Part shown: piece by piece, positions 1 to 8,134 of the stretch
Layout of the letters: every line of letters starts with the position of its first letter
How positions within the stretch are numbered: position 1 is the first letter of the stretch
Source of the DNA: Foliimonas ilicis
Lineage (GTDB): Bacteria; Pseudomonadota; Alphaproteobacteria; Rhizobiales; Rhizobiaceae
Direction: 5' to 3'
DNA: 64,000 nt
Assembly (NCBI RefSeq): GCF_039939195.1
Contig: NZ_JBDUUH010000002.1
Coordinates: 483,847 to 547,846, forward strand
The notes under the pieces: model-generated
Seen by the model: only the letters and a program-made list of their open reading frames with translations
What the model was told of the DNA's origin: nothing
Databases searched by the model: none
Made by a program: the position numbers and the translations under genes

Positions 1-137
1 GGCAGATCGATCGGCACGCGTTTCGCCGTCACCATGCGGCGAGCAGCAACCGCGCCATAACTCCACGACAACGGATAGAGCGACCATGCGCGCCAATCCG
101 GCTTTTCCCACCAGAAGGGAGGCGCTTCGCTCACCAT
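1..137 (-). CDS. lpxK: Tetraacyldisaccharide 4'-kinase, N-terminal part (runs off left edge)
   Basis: LpxK phosphorylates the lipid A disaccharide precursor at the 4' position on the cytoplasmic face of the inner membrane. Only about 45 N-terminal codons lie in the window. The reverse strand from ATG at 137 reads MVSEAPPFWWEKPDWRAW, the tryptophan-rich opening usual for alphaproteobacterial LpxK. The start sits two bases after the waaA stop codon (140-142), so the two are probably one transcript with coupled translation. The Walker A motif would lie outside the window, so the call rests on this N-terminus and on the waaA neighbour. Confidence 0.8.
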   Translation of the reverse strand, partial: MVSEAPPFWWEKPDWRAWSLYPLSWSYGAVAARRMVTAKRVPIDL

Positions 138-139
138 GC

Positions 140-1456
140 TCAGGCTCCGTTCGCGCCTTTGAGGCGAGCCTGTACGATAAGCGGCTGGATGTAGGGATCG
201 AGCGCTTTCAGCGTGCGTGCAAGCGCGCCGCGCATCTCATCGACCGTGGATATGCCAGCGTCCATCATGTCCTGACGCGCGCGGTCGTTGACGAGCAGGA
301 AGTTCACCGCACCGGCAAGCATATCGCGGTCGCGCACGATCTTCGCGCCACCGCTGGTGATGAGCCGCTGATAGGCTTCGCGGAAATTCTGGACGTTGCG
401 GCCTGCGAGAACCGCTGTATCCAGCATTGCCGGTTCGAGCGGGTTCTGGCCGCCTTCGGAGGTCAGCGAGCGTCCGACGAATGCGATTTCGGTGAGCCGC
501 AGATAAAGGCCCATTTCGCCGATCGTGTCGCCCAGCAATATGTCCGTATCGGGCGTGATTTCGTCGTTCAGGCTGCGCCGCGCGACCTTGAGGCCAAGCC
601 CTGTGAATTCTTCCGTCAGCGCTGCCGCACGGTCGGGGTGACGCGGCACGATAATGGTCAATATCTTCTTGTGGCGCGCCTTCAGCATCTGGTGCACTTC
701 GGCAGCGACGAGCTCTTCCCCGTCATGCGTCGAAATAGCAGCCCAGCGCGGACGGTTGCCCAATTGCCGTTCGATCTGGCCCAGCGCTTCTTCATCGACG
801 GGCGGCGGTGCCGTATCGACCTTCAGATTGCCGGAAATCGTAACCGGACGCGCACCAAGAGCGGTGAAGCGCTCGCCATCCAGTGGCGACTGGGCGACGA
901 CATGGGACAGATGCTCGAACAGCGCCTCGGCGATATAGGCACGCTTTTTCCACGACTTGAAAGACCGGTCCGAAAGACGACCATTGACCAGAACCTGCGG
1001 CACGCGGCGCGAACCGAGTTCCAGTATCGTCATCGGCCAGATTTCGGATTCCGCGATGATCGCCAGATCCGGCTTCCAATGGTTGAGGAAGCGATTGACG
1101 GCAGGCTTGAGATCAAGCGGTACATATTGATGGATGATGCGGTTGCCCAACCGCTCTTCCGCAACCTGCGCGGAGGTCACGGTGCCGGTCGTCAGCACGA
1201 TATTGATGCCGTAGTTCACGATGCTTTCGACCAGCGGAATGACGGCAACCGTCTCGCCCACGCTTGCCGCATGCACCCAGATCAGCGGGCCTGCCGGGCG
1301 CGGATGGCCTGCGCGGCCATAGCGCTCGCGGCGTCTGGCATGATCTTCCTTGCCGCGGCTGGAGCGCCAGGCGACGTAGCCGCCGATCAACGGAAAGGCC
1401 GCAGCACCCGCGAAGCGGTAGGCGGTAAGAAAGGCGCGCGCCCAACGCTCGCTCAT
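140..1456 (-). CDS. waaA: 3-deoxy-D-manno-octulosonic acid (Kdo) transferase
   Basis: WaaA/KdtA transfers Kdo from CMP-Kdo to lipid IVA, the first step of LPS core assembly, as a GT30 enzyme anchored in the inner membrane. The 438-residue protein is normal family length. It has an N-terminal hydrophobic anchor (about residues 12-30), the VHAASVGE motif at 61-68 whose glutamate is the expected catalytic base, and the conserved AESEIWP segment near residue 140. The C-terminal half contains the SEGGQNPLEPAML donor-binding region. The ATG overlaps the stop of the upstream acyltransferase by 4 bases, and lpxK follows 2 bases after its stop, so this is an operon. Confidence 0.95.
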   Translation of the reverse strand: MSERWARAFLTAYRFAGAAAFPLIGGYVAWRSSRGKEDHARRRERYGRAGHPRPAGPLIWVHAASVGETVAVIPLVESIVNYGINIVLTTGTVTSAQVAEERLGNRIIHQYVPLDLKPAVNRFLNHWKPDLAIIAESEIWPMTILELGSRRVPQVLVNGRLSDRSFKSWKKRAYIAEALFEHLSHVVAQSPLDGERFTALGARPVTISGNLKVDTAPPPVDEEALGQIERQLGNRPRWAAISTHDGEELVAAEVHQMLKARHKKILTIIVPRHPDRAAALTEEFTGLGLKVARRSLNDEITPDTDILLGDTIGEMGLYLRLTEIAFVGRSLTSEGGQNPLEPAMLDTAVLAGRNVQNFREAYQRLITSGGAKIVRDRDMLAGAVNFLLVNDRARQDMMDAGISTVDEMRGALARTLKALDPYIQPLIVQARLKGANGA

Positions 1457-2244
1457 TTGCCACCATCGACGATGCGATAGGCCTCGGCGGTCGCATTGTT
1501 CAGCGAATTTGTGAGTTCCACGCGCTTGGCTTCCATGTCGTCAGCCTCGGATTGTGCATCGACCCGAACCGGCTCGCCTATGATGATGGCGCAACGGCCG
1601 AACGGCAGATTGATCGCCGTCTTGTCCCAGGATTTTTCCAGAACCTTGCGCCGGCTGGTGGCAATCGCCACAGGAATGATAGGGCGGCCCGAAAGCTTTG
1701 CCAGTGTGATGACGCCAAGCCCTGACTGGCGCGGCGTTCCATGCGGAATATCTGCAATCATGGCGACGTTCTTGCCCATATCAAGCGCCTTTTTCAGGGC
1801 AATCAGCGCGCGCGCGCCACCTTTATCCGCATTGTGGCGGCTGCCCTCTCGCCCGCCGGAGCCGCGCACGGCCTCGATACCGAGCTTTTCGACCACTTTC
1901 GCGTTGAGTTCGGCATCAGCACTGCGCGAAACCATCGCCACCAGACCGCGACCGCGCGGATAGATCACGGGCGCAAGCAGATGCTGCCCGTGCCAGAGCG
2001 TGATGATGCCGGGCGTCAAAGTGGCGCTCGCCTCGGCAAGGTCGGACGATCCGGCAGCCATCGGATTGGTAAGGCGCACCAGACGCAGGAAATTGGCCAG
2101 AATGCTGGTCAATGCCGCTTTTGCGAAGCGCGACTGCGCCAGCGGCTTCCTGATCTTGCGCCAAAACTTCTTCGACACTCTATCCCCGCACTTTTTCTGC
2201 ACCGCAAGGCTTGCAGCCTGCGGCACAGCGGGACGTCGCTCCAT
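1453..2244 (-). CDS. DUF374-type lysophospholipid acyltransferase family protein
   Basis: The protein belongs to the DUF374 branch of the PlsC-like acyltransferases, often found beside waaA in alphaproteobacteria; its acyl acceptor is not known from sequence, but the context points to lipid A or LPS precursors. After a basic N-terminus and a hydrophobic stretch it shows the family pattern ITLWHGQHLLAPVIYPRG, where the His is the catalytic candidate, then RSADAELNAKVVEKLGIEAVRGS, split here only by reading, and the IADIPHGTPRQS region. ATG at 2244 overlaps the upstream stop (TGATG) after an AAGGG Shine-Dalgarno. A GTG at 2178 would remove 23 poorly conserved-looking residues and is a real alternative start. 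Confidence 0.8.
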   Translation of the reverse strand: MERRPAVPQAASLAVQKKCGDRVSKKFWRKIRKPLAQSRFAKAALTSILANFLRLVRLTNPMAAGSSDLAEASATLTPGIITLWHGQHLLAPVIYPRGRGLVAMVSRSADAELNAKVVEKLGIEAVRGSGGREGSRHNADKGGARALIALKKALDMGKNVAMIADIPHGTPRQSGLGVITLAKLSGRPIIPVAIATSRRKVLEKSWDKTAINLPFGRCAIIIGEPVRVDAQSEADDMEAKRVELTNSLNNATAEAYRIVDGGK

Positions 2245-2495
2245 CAGCCCTTACCGTTCAGATTGGGATCCGGATCGAGCAGCCTGTGAAGATGAACCAC
2301 GAAGTAGCGCATATGCGCATTATCGACGCTTTCCTGCGCCTTGGCTTTCCATGCAGCCTGCGCCGAAGCGTAGTCGGGATAAATGCCGACCATGTCAACT
2401 TCATCGAGATTGCGAAATTCCGTGCCGGTGAGCGATTTCAGCTCGCCGCCGAAAACCAGATGCAGAAGCTGCTTCTTGTCGTTTTCTTCAGCCAT
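2244..2495 (-). CDS. DUF4170 domain-containing small protein
   Basis: This 83-residue soluble protein matches the DUF4170 family of alphaproteobacteria, which has no assigned biochemical function. It contains the family-like stretch DEVDMVGIYPDYASAQAAWK followed by a YFVVHLHRLLDPD ending. I chose ATG 2495 because an AGGA Shine-Dalgarno lies 8 bases upstream; ATG 2501 is too close to it. Its stop overlaps the start of the acyltransferase gene, and waaA follows, so it is probably cotranscribed with lipid A genes. Whether it has a role in envelope synthesis is inference from position only. Confidence 0.75.
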   Translation of the reverse strand: MAEENDKKQLLHLVFGGELKSLTGTEFRNLDEVDMVGIYPDYASAQAAWKAKAQESVDNAHMRYFVVHLHRLLDPDPNLNGKG

Positions 2496-2570
2496 GTCCA
2501 TTCCTGAATCGTATCGGTAAATTCTGCCGCTTGTCTAAATGAATTCGACGCGTTTTGAAACCGCTACTGT

Positions 2571-3371
2571 TCAAGCAGTCAGCGTTGCAAGCGTCTTTGC
2601 CATTATCGGTAGCAAAAAGCCGCTTCCGGCGACCAGCGCGCCATGCCGGATTTCGGTCTCGCCATAGCGCGGCTTTTCACCCTGCGCGTCCAGAAAATCG
2701 CCGCCCGCCTCACGCAAAATGAGGTCGGCTGCGGCTATATCCCAATCATGCGAGCTCGGCTTTACGAAGCTGCCATCCAGCGATCCCTCGGCAATCAGCG
2801 CCAGCCTGTAGGCAAGCGAGGGGATGTAGGGAACGTTGAGCAGCATGGCATGAAGTTCTTCCGGCAGCGCATCGATCATCGCCTTGGGACCGCCGATTTC
2901 GTAAGGCGCGACCGCCTCGCGAACCTTGATTTGCACGTCGTTCTTCCACGCGCCCTTGCCCGGCAGTGCCCAGAACGTCTCGCCTCTTGCGGGACATTCA
3001 AGCACGCCCGCAAGCGTGCGACCGTCCTCTACGATTGCGACGCTGACGCACCACATATCCTTGCCCGCGATGAAACCGCGCGTGCCGTCGATCGGATCGA
3101 CGACGAATGTGCGCCGCGCATTCAGCCGCTCGGACGTGTCCGTGGTTTCTTCCGACAGCCAGCCATAATCGGGGCGCGCGGCCAGCAAAGTCTCGCGCAG
3201 ATATTTGTCGGTCGCGTAGTCGGCCTCGCCCACCGGCGATTGCCCGGCCTTCATCCAGACTTCCTGGGTCTGGCCGAAATAACGCATGGCGATGCGCCCG
3301 GCCTCCGCTGCCGCATCCAGCAACAAGCGCAGATCGTCGTTTTTTGCTGCGAAAAACTCAGTTGCCGGCAA
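2571..3371 (-). CDS. Inositol monophosphatase / CysQ-like 3'(2'),5'-bisphosphate nucleotidase
   Basis: This is a lithium-sensitive, magnesium-dependent phosphatase of the inositol monophosphatase superfamily (266 residues, usual length). The metal ligands are visible: EADYATD near residue 49, WLSEET at 71-76, the signature DPIDGTRGF at 92-100, and the late WDIAAADLILREAGG motif near residue 211. The closest functional class by context is CysQ-type 3'-phosphoadenosine 5'-phosphate phosphatase, but inositol or histidinol phosphate cannot be excluded. Its start overlaps the end of the pmbA-like gene by 14 bases, so they are probably cotranscribed. A 75-base gap separates it from the DUF4170 gene. 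Confidence 0.85.
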   Translation of the reverse strand: MPATEFFAAKNDDLRLLLDAAAEAGRIAMRYFGQTQEVWMKAGQSPVGEADYATDKYLRETLLAARPDYGWLSEETTDTSERLNARRTFVVDPIDGTRGFIAGKDMWCVSVAIVEDGRTLAGVLECPARGETFWALPGKGAWKNDVQIKVREAVAPYEIGGPKAMIDALPEELHAMLLNVPYIPSLAYRLALIAEGSLDGSFVKPSSHDWDIAAADLILREAGGDFLDAQGEKPRYGETEIRHGALVAGSGFLLPIMAKTLATLTA

Positions 3372-4701
3372 GGGTCATGCCTTCGATCAGCAGGGTCGGT
3401 GCGGCAGTTCCGAAATTGCGGTCGACATCGTTTGCCGGAACCATGTTCAGGAACATGGTCTTGAGGTTGGACGCGATGGTGACTTCCGACACCGGATAGG
3501 CCAGTTCGCCATTCTCGATCCAGAAACCGGATGCGCCGCGGCTGTATTCGCCTGTCACCATATCGACGCCCTGCCCGAACACTTCCGTCACGTAGAAGCC
3601 GGTTTTCAGGCCTTTCAGAAAATCCTCCGGCGAAGCAGATCCCGGCTCGATCGCCAGATTGGTCGAGGATGGGGTAACGGAGGACCCGCCACGCACGCCG
3701 CGACCATTGGTTTTCATGCCGAGCTCTTTTGCCGCCGAAACAGACAGAAACCAGTGACCCAGCACGCCCTTCTCGATCATCGAAAGCTTTTCACCCTCGA
3801 TGCCTTCGCCATCGAATAGCCGTGACGCCTGACCACGTATCTTGAGCGGCTCGTCGGTGACGGTGATTGCCGCACTCGCAACCTGCTTGCCCATCATTTC
3901 GCGCAGGAAGCTGGTTTTTCTTGCAACCGAAGCGCCATTGATCGCCCCGGCCAGATGGCCCGCAATGCCGCGCGCCACACGCGGATCGAAGACGACCGTG
4001 ATCGGGCCGGTCGCAGCCTTGCGCGCATTCAGCCGCCGCACTGCGCGTTCGCCAGCTTTCCTGCCGATGATTTCGGGTGCGTCGAGATCGGCGAAATGAA
4101 TGCGCGAGGAGAATTCGTAATCGCGCTCCATACCGGTACCTTCGCCCGCGATCACGCTGGTCGAGCGCGAAAAGCGCGAGCCGACATATTGCCCGACGAA
4201 GCCTTCGGACGTCGCCAGTACCAGCCCGCCAAGCCCCGCGCTCGCGCCGCTGCCGCCGGAATTGGTGACGCCGGAAACGGCCAATGCTGCCTCTTCCGCT
4301 GCAAGGGCTGCGTCGCGAAGCTGGTCGGCGGTGACAGTCGTTCCGTCGAAAAGATCGAGGTCGCGAATGGTTTTGGTGAGCAGCGCCTGATCGGCCAGTC
4401 CCTGATAGGGATCTTCCGGCGAGACTTTCGCCATGGCCACGGCGCGCTCGGCCAGCACCTTCGGATCGGACGAGGCGGTTGCCGAGACGCTGGCAACACG
4501 CTTGCCCACGAACACACGAAGAGAAATGTCGTCGCTCTCCGACGATTCGGTGCCTTCCACCTTGCCCAGACGCACAGAGACGCCGGTCGAGCGGCCACGC
4601 ACCGCGACTGCATCGGCAGCATCCGCACCAGCCTTTTTCGCGGCATCGACAAGTGCTGCAACGCGATCTGTCAGCTTGGCTGCGTCGAGCGTCTCATTCA
4701 T
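3358..4701 (-). CDS. pmbA: TldD/PmbA family metallopeptidase-like protein (TldE/PmbA)
   Basis: PmbA (TldE) pairs with TldD in a cytoplasmic protease that trims unfolded peptides and matures microcins in enterobacteria. The 447-residue sequence has the family N-terminal domain with SESDDISLRVFVGKRVASVS and the C-terminal signature GEYSRGASGFWIENGE near residue 405. I see no HExxxH zinc motif, which fits the TldE partner rather than TldD; tldD itself is not in the window. The gene overlaps the downstream phosphatase by 14 bases. Its promoter must lie in the 4702-4800 interval next to a repeat element. Confidence 0.9.
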   Translation of the reverse strand: MNETLDAAKLTDRVAALVDAAKKAGADAADAVAVRGRSTGVSVRLGKVEGTESSESDDISLRVFVGKRVASVSATASSDPKVLAERAVAMAKVSPEDPYQGLADQALLTKTIRDLDLFDGTTVTADQLRDAALAAEEAALAVSGVTNSGGSGASAGLGGLVLATSEGFVGQYVGSRFSRSTSVIAGEGTGMERDYEFSSRIHFADLDAPEIIGRKAGERAVRRLNARKAATGPITVVFDPRVARGIAGHLAGAINGASVARKTSFLREMMGKQVASAAITVTDEPLKIRGQASRLFDGEGIEGEKLSMIEKGVLGHWFLSVSAAKELGMKTNGRGVRGGSSVTPSSTNLAIEPGSASPEDFLKGLKTGFYVTEVFGQGVDMVTGEYSRGASGFWIENGELAYPVSEVTIASNLKTMFLNMVPANDVDRNFGTAAPTLLIEGMTLAGN

Positions 4702-4800
4702 AAGTGCTGTCCTGACTTGCTATCTGCGAAATGGTCGAAACGGGCGGGAATGTCACGCTCCATCTATTGTTCCACCCGCTGTTGTGCAATGGGCTCCTAC

Positions 4801-4942
4801 GAGACTGTTTGGAAACTCTACCCTGCCGGACATCTAGCGCAGTTTTCTGCGCTTCCGGTGCTCACGTACTTTATGTACGCTCCGCTCCGGTTCTCGAAAA
4901 CCACGCCATATGCCGCGGCAGGGCGAATTATCAAACAGTCTC
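4801..4942. repeat. MITE-like element with 11-bp terminal inverted repeats
   Basis: The segment starts with GAGACTGTTTG (4801-4811) and ends with its exact reverse complement CAAACAGTCTC (4932-4942). The 142-bp interval has no plausible gene, carries an inner hairpin around GCGCAGTTTTCTGCGC, and lies between two divergent genes. This architecture is that of a non-autonomous miniature transposable element. Brucella is known to have short palindromic repeats (Bru-RS); I cannot say from sequence alone whether this is the same family. Confidence 0.6.
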
Positions 4943-4984
4943 TAACATTCGACCGCCCTATATAGACTTCTCCAGGAGAATATC

Positions 4985-5401
4985 ATGACGCCGTTTCACC
5001 TTGCCTTTCCCGTGCGTGATCTCGATGAAACCCGCAATTTCTACGGCGAAATTCTCGGCTGCGCGATTGGCCGTTCGTCGGACTCATGGGTCGATTTCGA
5101 CCTGTTCGGCCACCAGATGTCGGCTCATTTGCGACAGCAGACCGATCAGGCTGCGAATGACGGTAAAGTCGGCGGCGAGACCGTGCCTATACCCCATTTC
5201 GGCGCGGTCCTCCTGATGGACGATTGGCAGAAGCTGGCGGATCGCCTCGAAAGCCGCGACGATATCGACTGGATCGAGCGCCCGATGAACCGCTTCGAAG
5301 GTGAACCCGGCGAACAGGCAACACTTTTCATCCGCGATCCCTCCGGCAATGCGCTCGAGTTCAAGGGATTTCGCTCGATGGAACAGATATTTGCGCACTA
5401 A
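4985..5401 (+). CDS. VOC (glyoxalase/bleomycin resistance) family protein
   Basis: This 138-residue cytoplasmic protein has a vicinal-oxygen-chelate fold signature: the opening FHLAFPVRDLDETRNFYGE, the central LMDDWQKLADRLES strand-helix, and the closing FIRDPSGNALEFKGF where the late glutamate is the usual metal ligand. Such proteins act as dioxygenases, glyoxalases or drug-binding proteins; the substrate cannot be told. ATG 4985 follows a CAGGAGAA Shine-Dalgarno. The gene has a MITE-like element directly upstream that could influence its promoter, and it precedes the MATE exporter on the same strand by 50 bases. Confidence 0.85.
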   Translation: MTPFHLAFPVRDLDETRNFYGEILGCAIGRSSDSWVDFDLFGHQMSAHLRQQTDQAANDGKVGGETVPIPHFGAVLLMDDWQKLADRLESRDDIDWIERPMNRFEGEPGEQATLFIRDPSGNALEFKGFRSMEQIFAH

Positions 5402-5451
5402 ACCTGCCAAAGTGATTCAAGCCGCACTTTACGGCTAATCTGGAGAACGCG

Positions 5452-6873
5452 TTGCAGCAGCCCGACCAAACCGCGAAGTTCACGACCGGCTCGACCATGC
5501 GCCACGTCGTCGTCATGACGGCGACCGGGTCGGTCGGGCTGATCGCGATCTTCATCGTCGACGCGCTCAATCTGTTCTACATCTCGCTGCTGGGCGTCCA
5601 TGAACTGGCGGCCGCAATCGGCTTTGCCTCCACGCTGCTCTTCTTCACCGTCTCCATCTCCATCGGCTTCACCATCGCCTGCGGTGCGCTGATCTCGCGG
5701 GCGCTGGGGCGCGGCGACAGGCTGGAAGCGGCGCGGATGGGCGGTGCATCCATGGTCTATATGGGCGTGACGATGACGCTGTTCACCATCGCCGTCTGGC
5801 CTTTTCTCCATCCGATGCTGGAACTGATCGGCGCGAAGGGCGAAACGCTGACGCTCGCAACGCGCTTTCTCCAGATCGTCATACCGTCCATGCCCATCAT
5901 GGCGCTCGGCATGGCTGCATCCGGCGTGCTGCGCGGCGTGGGCGATGCCAAGCGGGCAATGTATGTGACGCTCGGCAGCGGGCTTGCAGCCGCCGTCCTC
6001 GACCCGCTTTTCATTTTCGGGTTCGGGCTCGGCATAGATGGCGCGGCCATCTCGACGGTTCTTTCGCGCTTCGTGATGCTTTTCATCGGCATATATGGCG
6101 CGCATTACGTTCACCGCCTCATCAAGCTGCCGAACTGGTCTGCCTTCCTCTCATCGGCAAAACCCTTCTTCGCCATCGGCGTCCCCGCCGTGCTGACACA
6201 GCTCGCCACGCCTGTCGGCAATACCTATGTGACCGCCGAAATCGCAGCCTTCGGCGATTCAGCCGTTGCAGGCTGGGCGATCATCGGACGCGTACTGCCG
6301 GTCGCATTCGGCGTGGTTTTCGCGCTTTCGGGCGCAGTCGGCCCAATCCTCGGCCAGAATTACGGTGCCAGAAAATACGACCGCCTCGTTACAACCATGC
6401 GCGACAGCCTGATCTTCACGCTGGTCTATGTCTCGGTCGTCTGGGGTTTGCTGGCGATCTTCGCAGAACCCATCGCCTCACTGTTCGGCGCGGAAGGGCT
6501 GGCGCGCGAACTCGTCGTGTTCTTCTGCCTTTTCGCGGCAGGCTCGTTCCTGTTCAACGGCGCGATCTTCGTCTCAAGCGCCGCCTTCAACAATCTCGGC
6601 TATCCGACCTATTCGACCGTCTTCAACTGGGGCCGCTCGACGCTGGGCGTCATTCCCTTCGTTTGGGTAGGCGCACATTACCACGGCGCAATCGGCGTCA
6701 TTGCCGGTTGGGGCCTGGGTGCCGTGCTGTTCGGAATATTGTCCGTACTGGTCTGCTTCCGCGTCGTGAAAAACATTGCAAACGAGCCGATGGTCGAACC
6801 TGACCAAATTCCAAATCCACCACCGGCAGCGGAGTCGCCGTTCTCGACGGATAAGGCGGCGACGGTGCAGTAA
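5452..6873 (+). CDS. MATE family efflux transporter
   Basis: The 473-residue protein has about 12 hydrophobic segments arranged as two MATE halves, each opening with a VPAV/ITQ-like or GST-type loop; the stretch IGVPAVLTQLATPVGNTYV near residue 240 marks the second half. It would export cationic drugs or metabolites in exchange for protons or sodium. The start is a TTG at 5452 behind TGGAGAAC; an in-frame ATG lies 15 codons later but would cut into the sequence before the first membrane helix. It is downstream of a VOC gene on the same strand, which may make a small detoxification unit, though that is inference. Confidence 0.9.
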   Translation: MQQPDQTAKFTTGSTMRHVVVMTATGSVGLIAIFIVDALNLFYISLLGVHELAAAIGFASTLLFFTVSISIGFTIACGALISRALGRGDRLEAARMGGASMVYMGVTMTLFTIAVWPFLHPMLELIGAKGETLTLATRFLQIVIPSMPIMALGMAASGVLRGVGDAKRAMYVTLGSGLAAAVLDPLFIFGFGLGIDGAAISTVLSRFVMLFIGIYGAHYVHRLIKLPNWSAFLSSAKPFFAIGVPAVLTQLATPVGNTYVTAEIAAFGDSAVAGWAIIGRVLPVAFGVVFALSGAVGPILGQNYGARKYDRLVTTMRDSLIFTLVYVSVVWGLLAIFAEPIASLFGAEGLARELVVFFCLFAAGSFLFNGAIFVSSAAFNNLGYPTYSTVFNWGRSTLGVIPFVWVGAHYHGAIGVIAGWGLGAVLFGILSVLVCFRVVKNIANEPMVEPDQIPNPPPAAESPFSTDKAATVQ

Positions 6874-7083
6874 GGTTGAGGTGATAGCAGCCAGTTGGCA
6901 ACCGACCCCTACTCAGCCGTTCAAATACTTTTCAGGTGGTGCCAAAGCGGACAGACCGCGCAAATCACTCGACAGGGCAATCATTCAAGGGTGAACAACC
7001 GACTGGGCGCAAAGCGCTCCCCTTGCCACTATAATGTAACTCGCATCTGGCGAAATCTGCTAGGATTTCAACTAGGGGGATGC

Positions 7084-8028
7084 ATGGCAAAAAGCGACAT
7101 CGAAAACATGATCGAGTGGAAGAAGCGCCGCGGTGCAAACCGCCTCGCCTCAATGCTCATTGGTGAACTGGATCAGCTTGCTCGCGCTTGGAAGGAAAAG
7201 GCTGCGGATGCAGGTATGTTCGCCGATTTTGTGCCAATGCGGACAGTCACAATTGTTGAGGTTTTCGTCCGGGATGTGGTGCGCGAGCTCGTCGATTCGG
7301 GCGACACTTACCTTCAACGTGCGGAACAACTTTCGAAAGGTGCGCGCCTCGATTTCGCACTCCTATCCGGGTTGCAAGGTAAGAAGATTTCGGTTGGTGA
7401 TCTCATAGCGCATACGATCTCCATCAATGAGCCAGCGCGAATTATCGCTTATCTGGAGAGTTTGATCCCAAACTTTGTCGCAAAGCTCAAAACGTCCCAC
7501 GAACGCTGGACCGAGGAACGAAATGGGTGGCCGCTCAAACCCATTATCCGCGACTACGATGCGATGATGCGACAGCTCACTAAACTCTTCGCTGTACGCC
7601 ATATTCTCACGCACGAACTGCCCATAGAACCGCCGTTCGATCCCGCTGAAATTGAAAAGTATCTTGTGGCCGCAAAAGAGTTTGTTGAAGCAACTGATTG
7701 GGTGATGGTTGGAGAGATCCATGGCTCAGTGCCGCGCACACAGCTAGCGATGAATATCGCCGCAGGAGAGACCGTGGAAGCTATCGAGGCGGAAATGAGC
7801 TCACTTCTCGAAGCTATTAAGAAAAAGGGGGACGTAAGTTCCGAACTGCTTCATGCCAGTCAATCGGCTTGGGAAGAGTTTTCCCGACGCGAGGCCGACC
7901 TGCGCGCCTCGCTTGTAGAAGGCGGCTCTATGTATGGGATGATTTGGGCATCAACACGCGCCGAAGAAATCAAGCATCGCGTCGAAGCACTCCATTGGTG
8001 GATGAAAATAAATGAAGGCGATCTTTAA
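7084..8028 (+). CDS. Accessory protein: HEPN-like domain with LprI-like C-terminus
   Basis: This 314-residue protein is mostly helical with no signal peptide. It carries the segment EVFVRDVVRELVDSG near residue 60 and RHILTH at 172-177, which fits the R-x4-6-H motif of HEPN ribonucleases. Its C-terminal 60 residues (HASQSAWEEFSRREADLR, then GGSM) resemble the LprI/DUF1311 pattern but lack the cysteines of the secreted form. ATG 7084 has a strong TAGGGGGA Shine-Dalgarno. The gene and its downstream neighbour lie between core genes and look like inserted DNA. A toxin or defence role is inference; binding of a cell-envelope ligand is an alternative. Confidence 0.55.
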   Translation: MAKSDIENMIEWKKRRGANRLASMLIGELDQLARAWKEKAADAGMFADFVPMRTVTIVEVFVRDVVRELVDSGDTYLQRAEQLSKGARLDFALLSGLQGKKISVGDLIAHTISINEPARIIAYLESLIPNFVAKLKTSHERWTEERNGWPLKPIIRDYDAMMRQLTKLFAVRHILTHELPIEPPFDPAEIEKYLVAAKEFVEATDWVMVGEIHGSVPRTQLAMNIAAGETVEAIEAEMSSLLEAIKKKGDVSSELLHASQSAWEEFSRREADLRASLVEGGSMYGMIWASTRAEEIKHRVEALHWWMKINEGDL

Positions 8029-8134
8029 GGCGCGCTAGGGCCGCTCTAAATGCCGACGACAGTTGCAGGGCAGCGGGATTGCTTAGTGGCCTCTCATTTG
8101 GTTCACTACTGCCGTTGATGGTTGGCGATTCGGA

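Noticed and set aside
86..1480. Long plus-strand frame antisense to waaA
   Set aside because: It mirrors waaA, has no ribosome site or domain, and is explained by high GC codon bias.
6874..7083. tRNA or attachment site at the left edge of the 7-9 kb insert
   Set aside because: No tRNA-like cloverleaf and no matching direct repeat at the right edge were seen.
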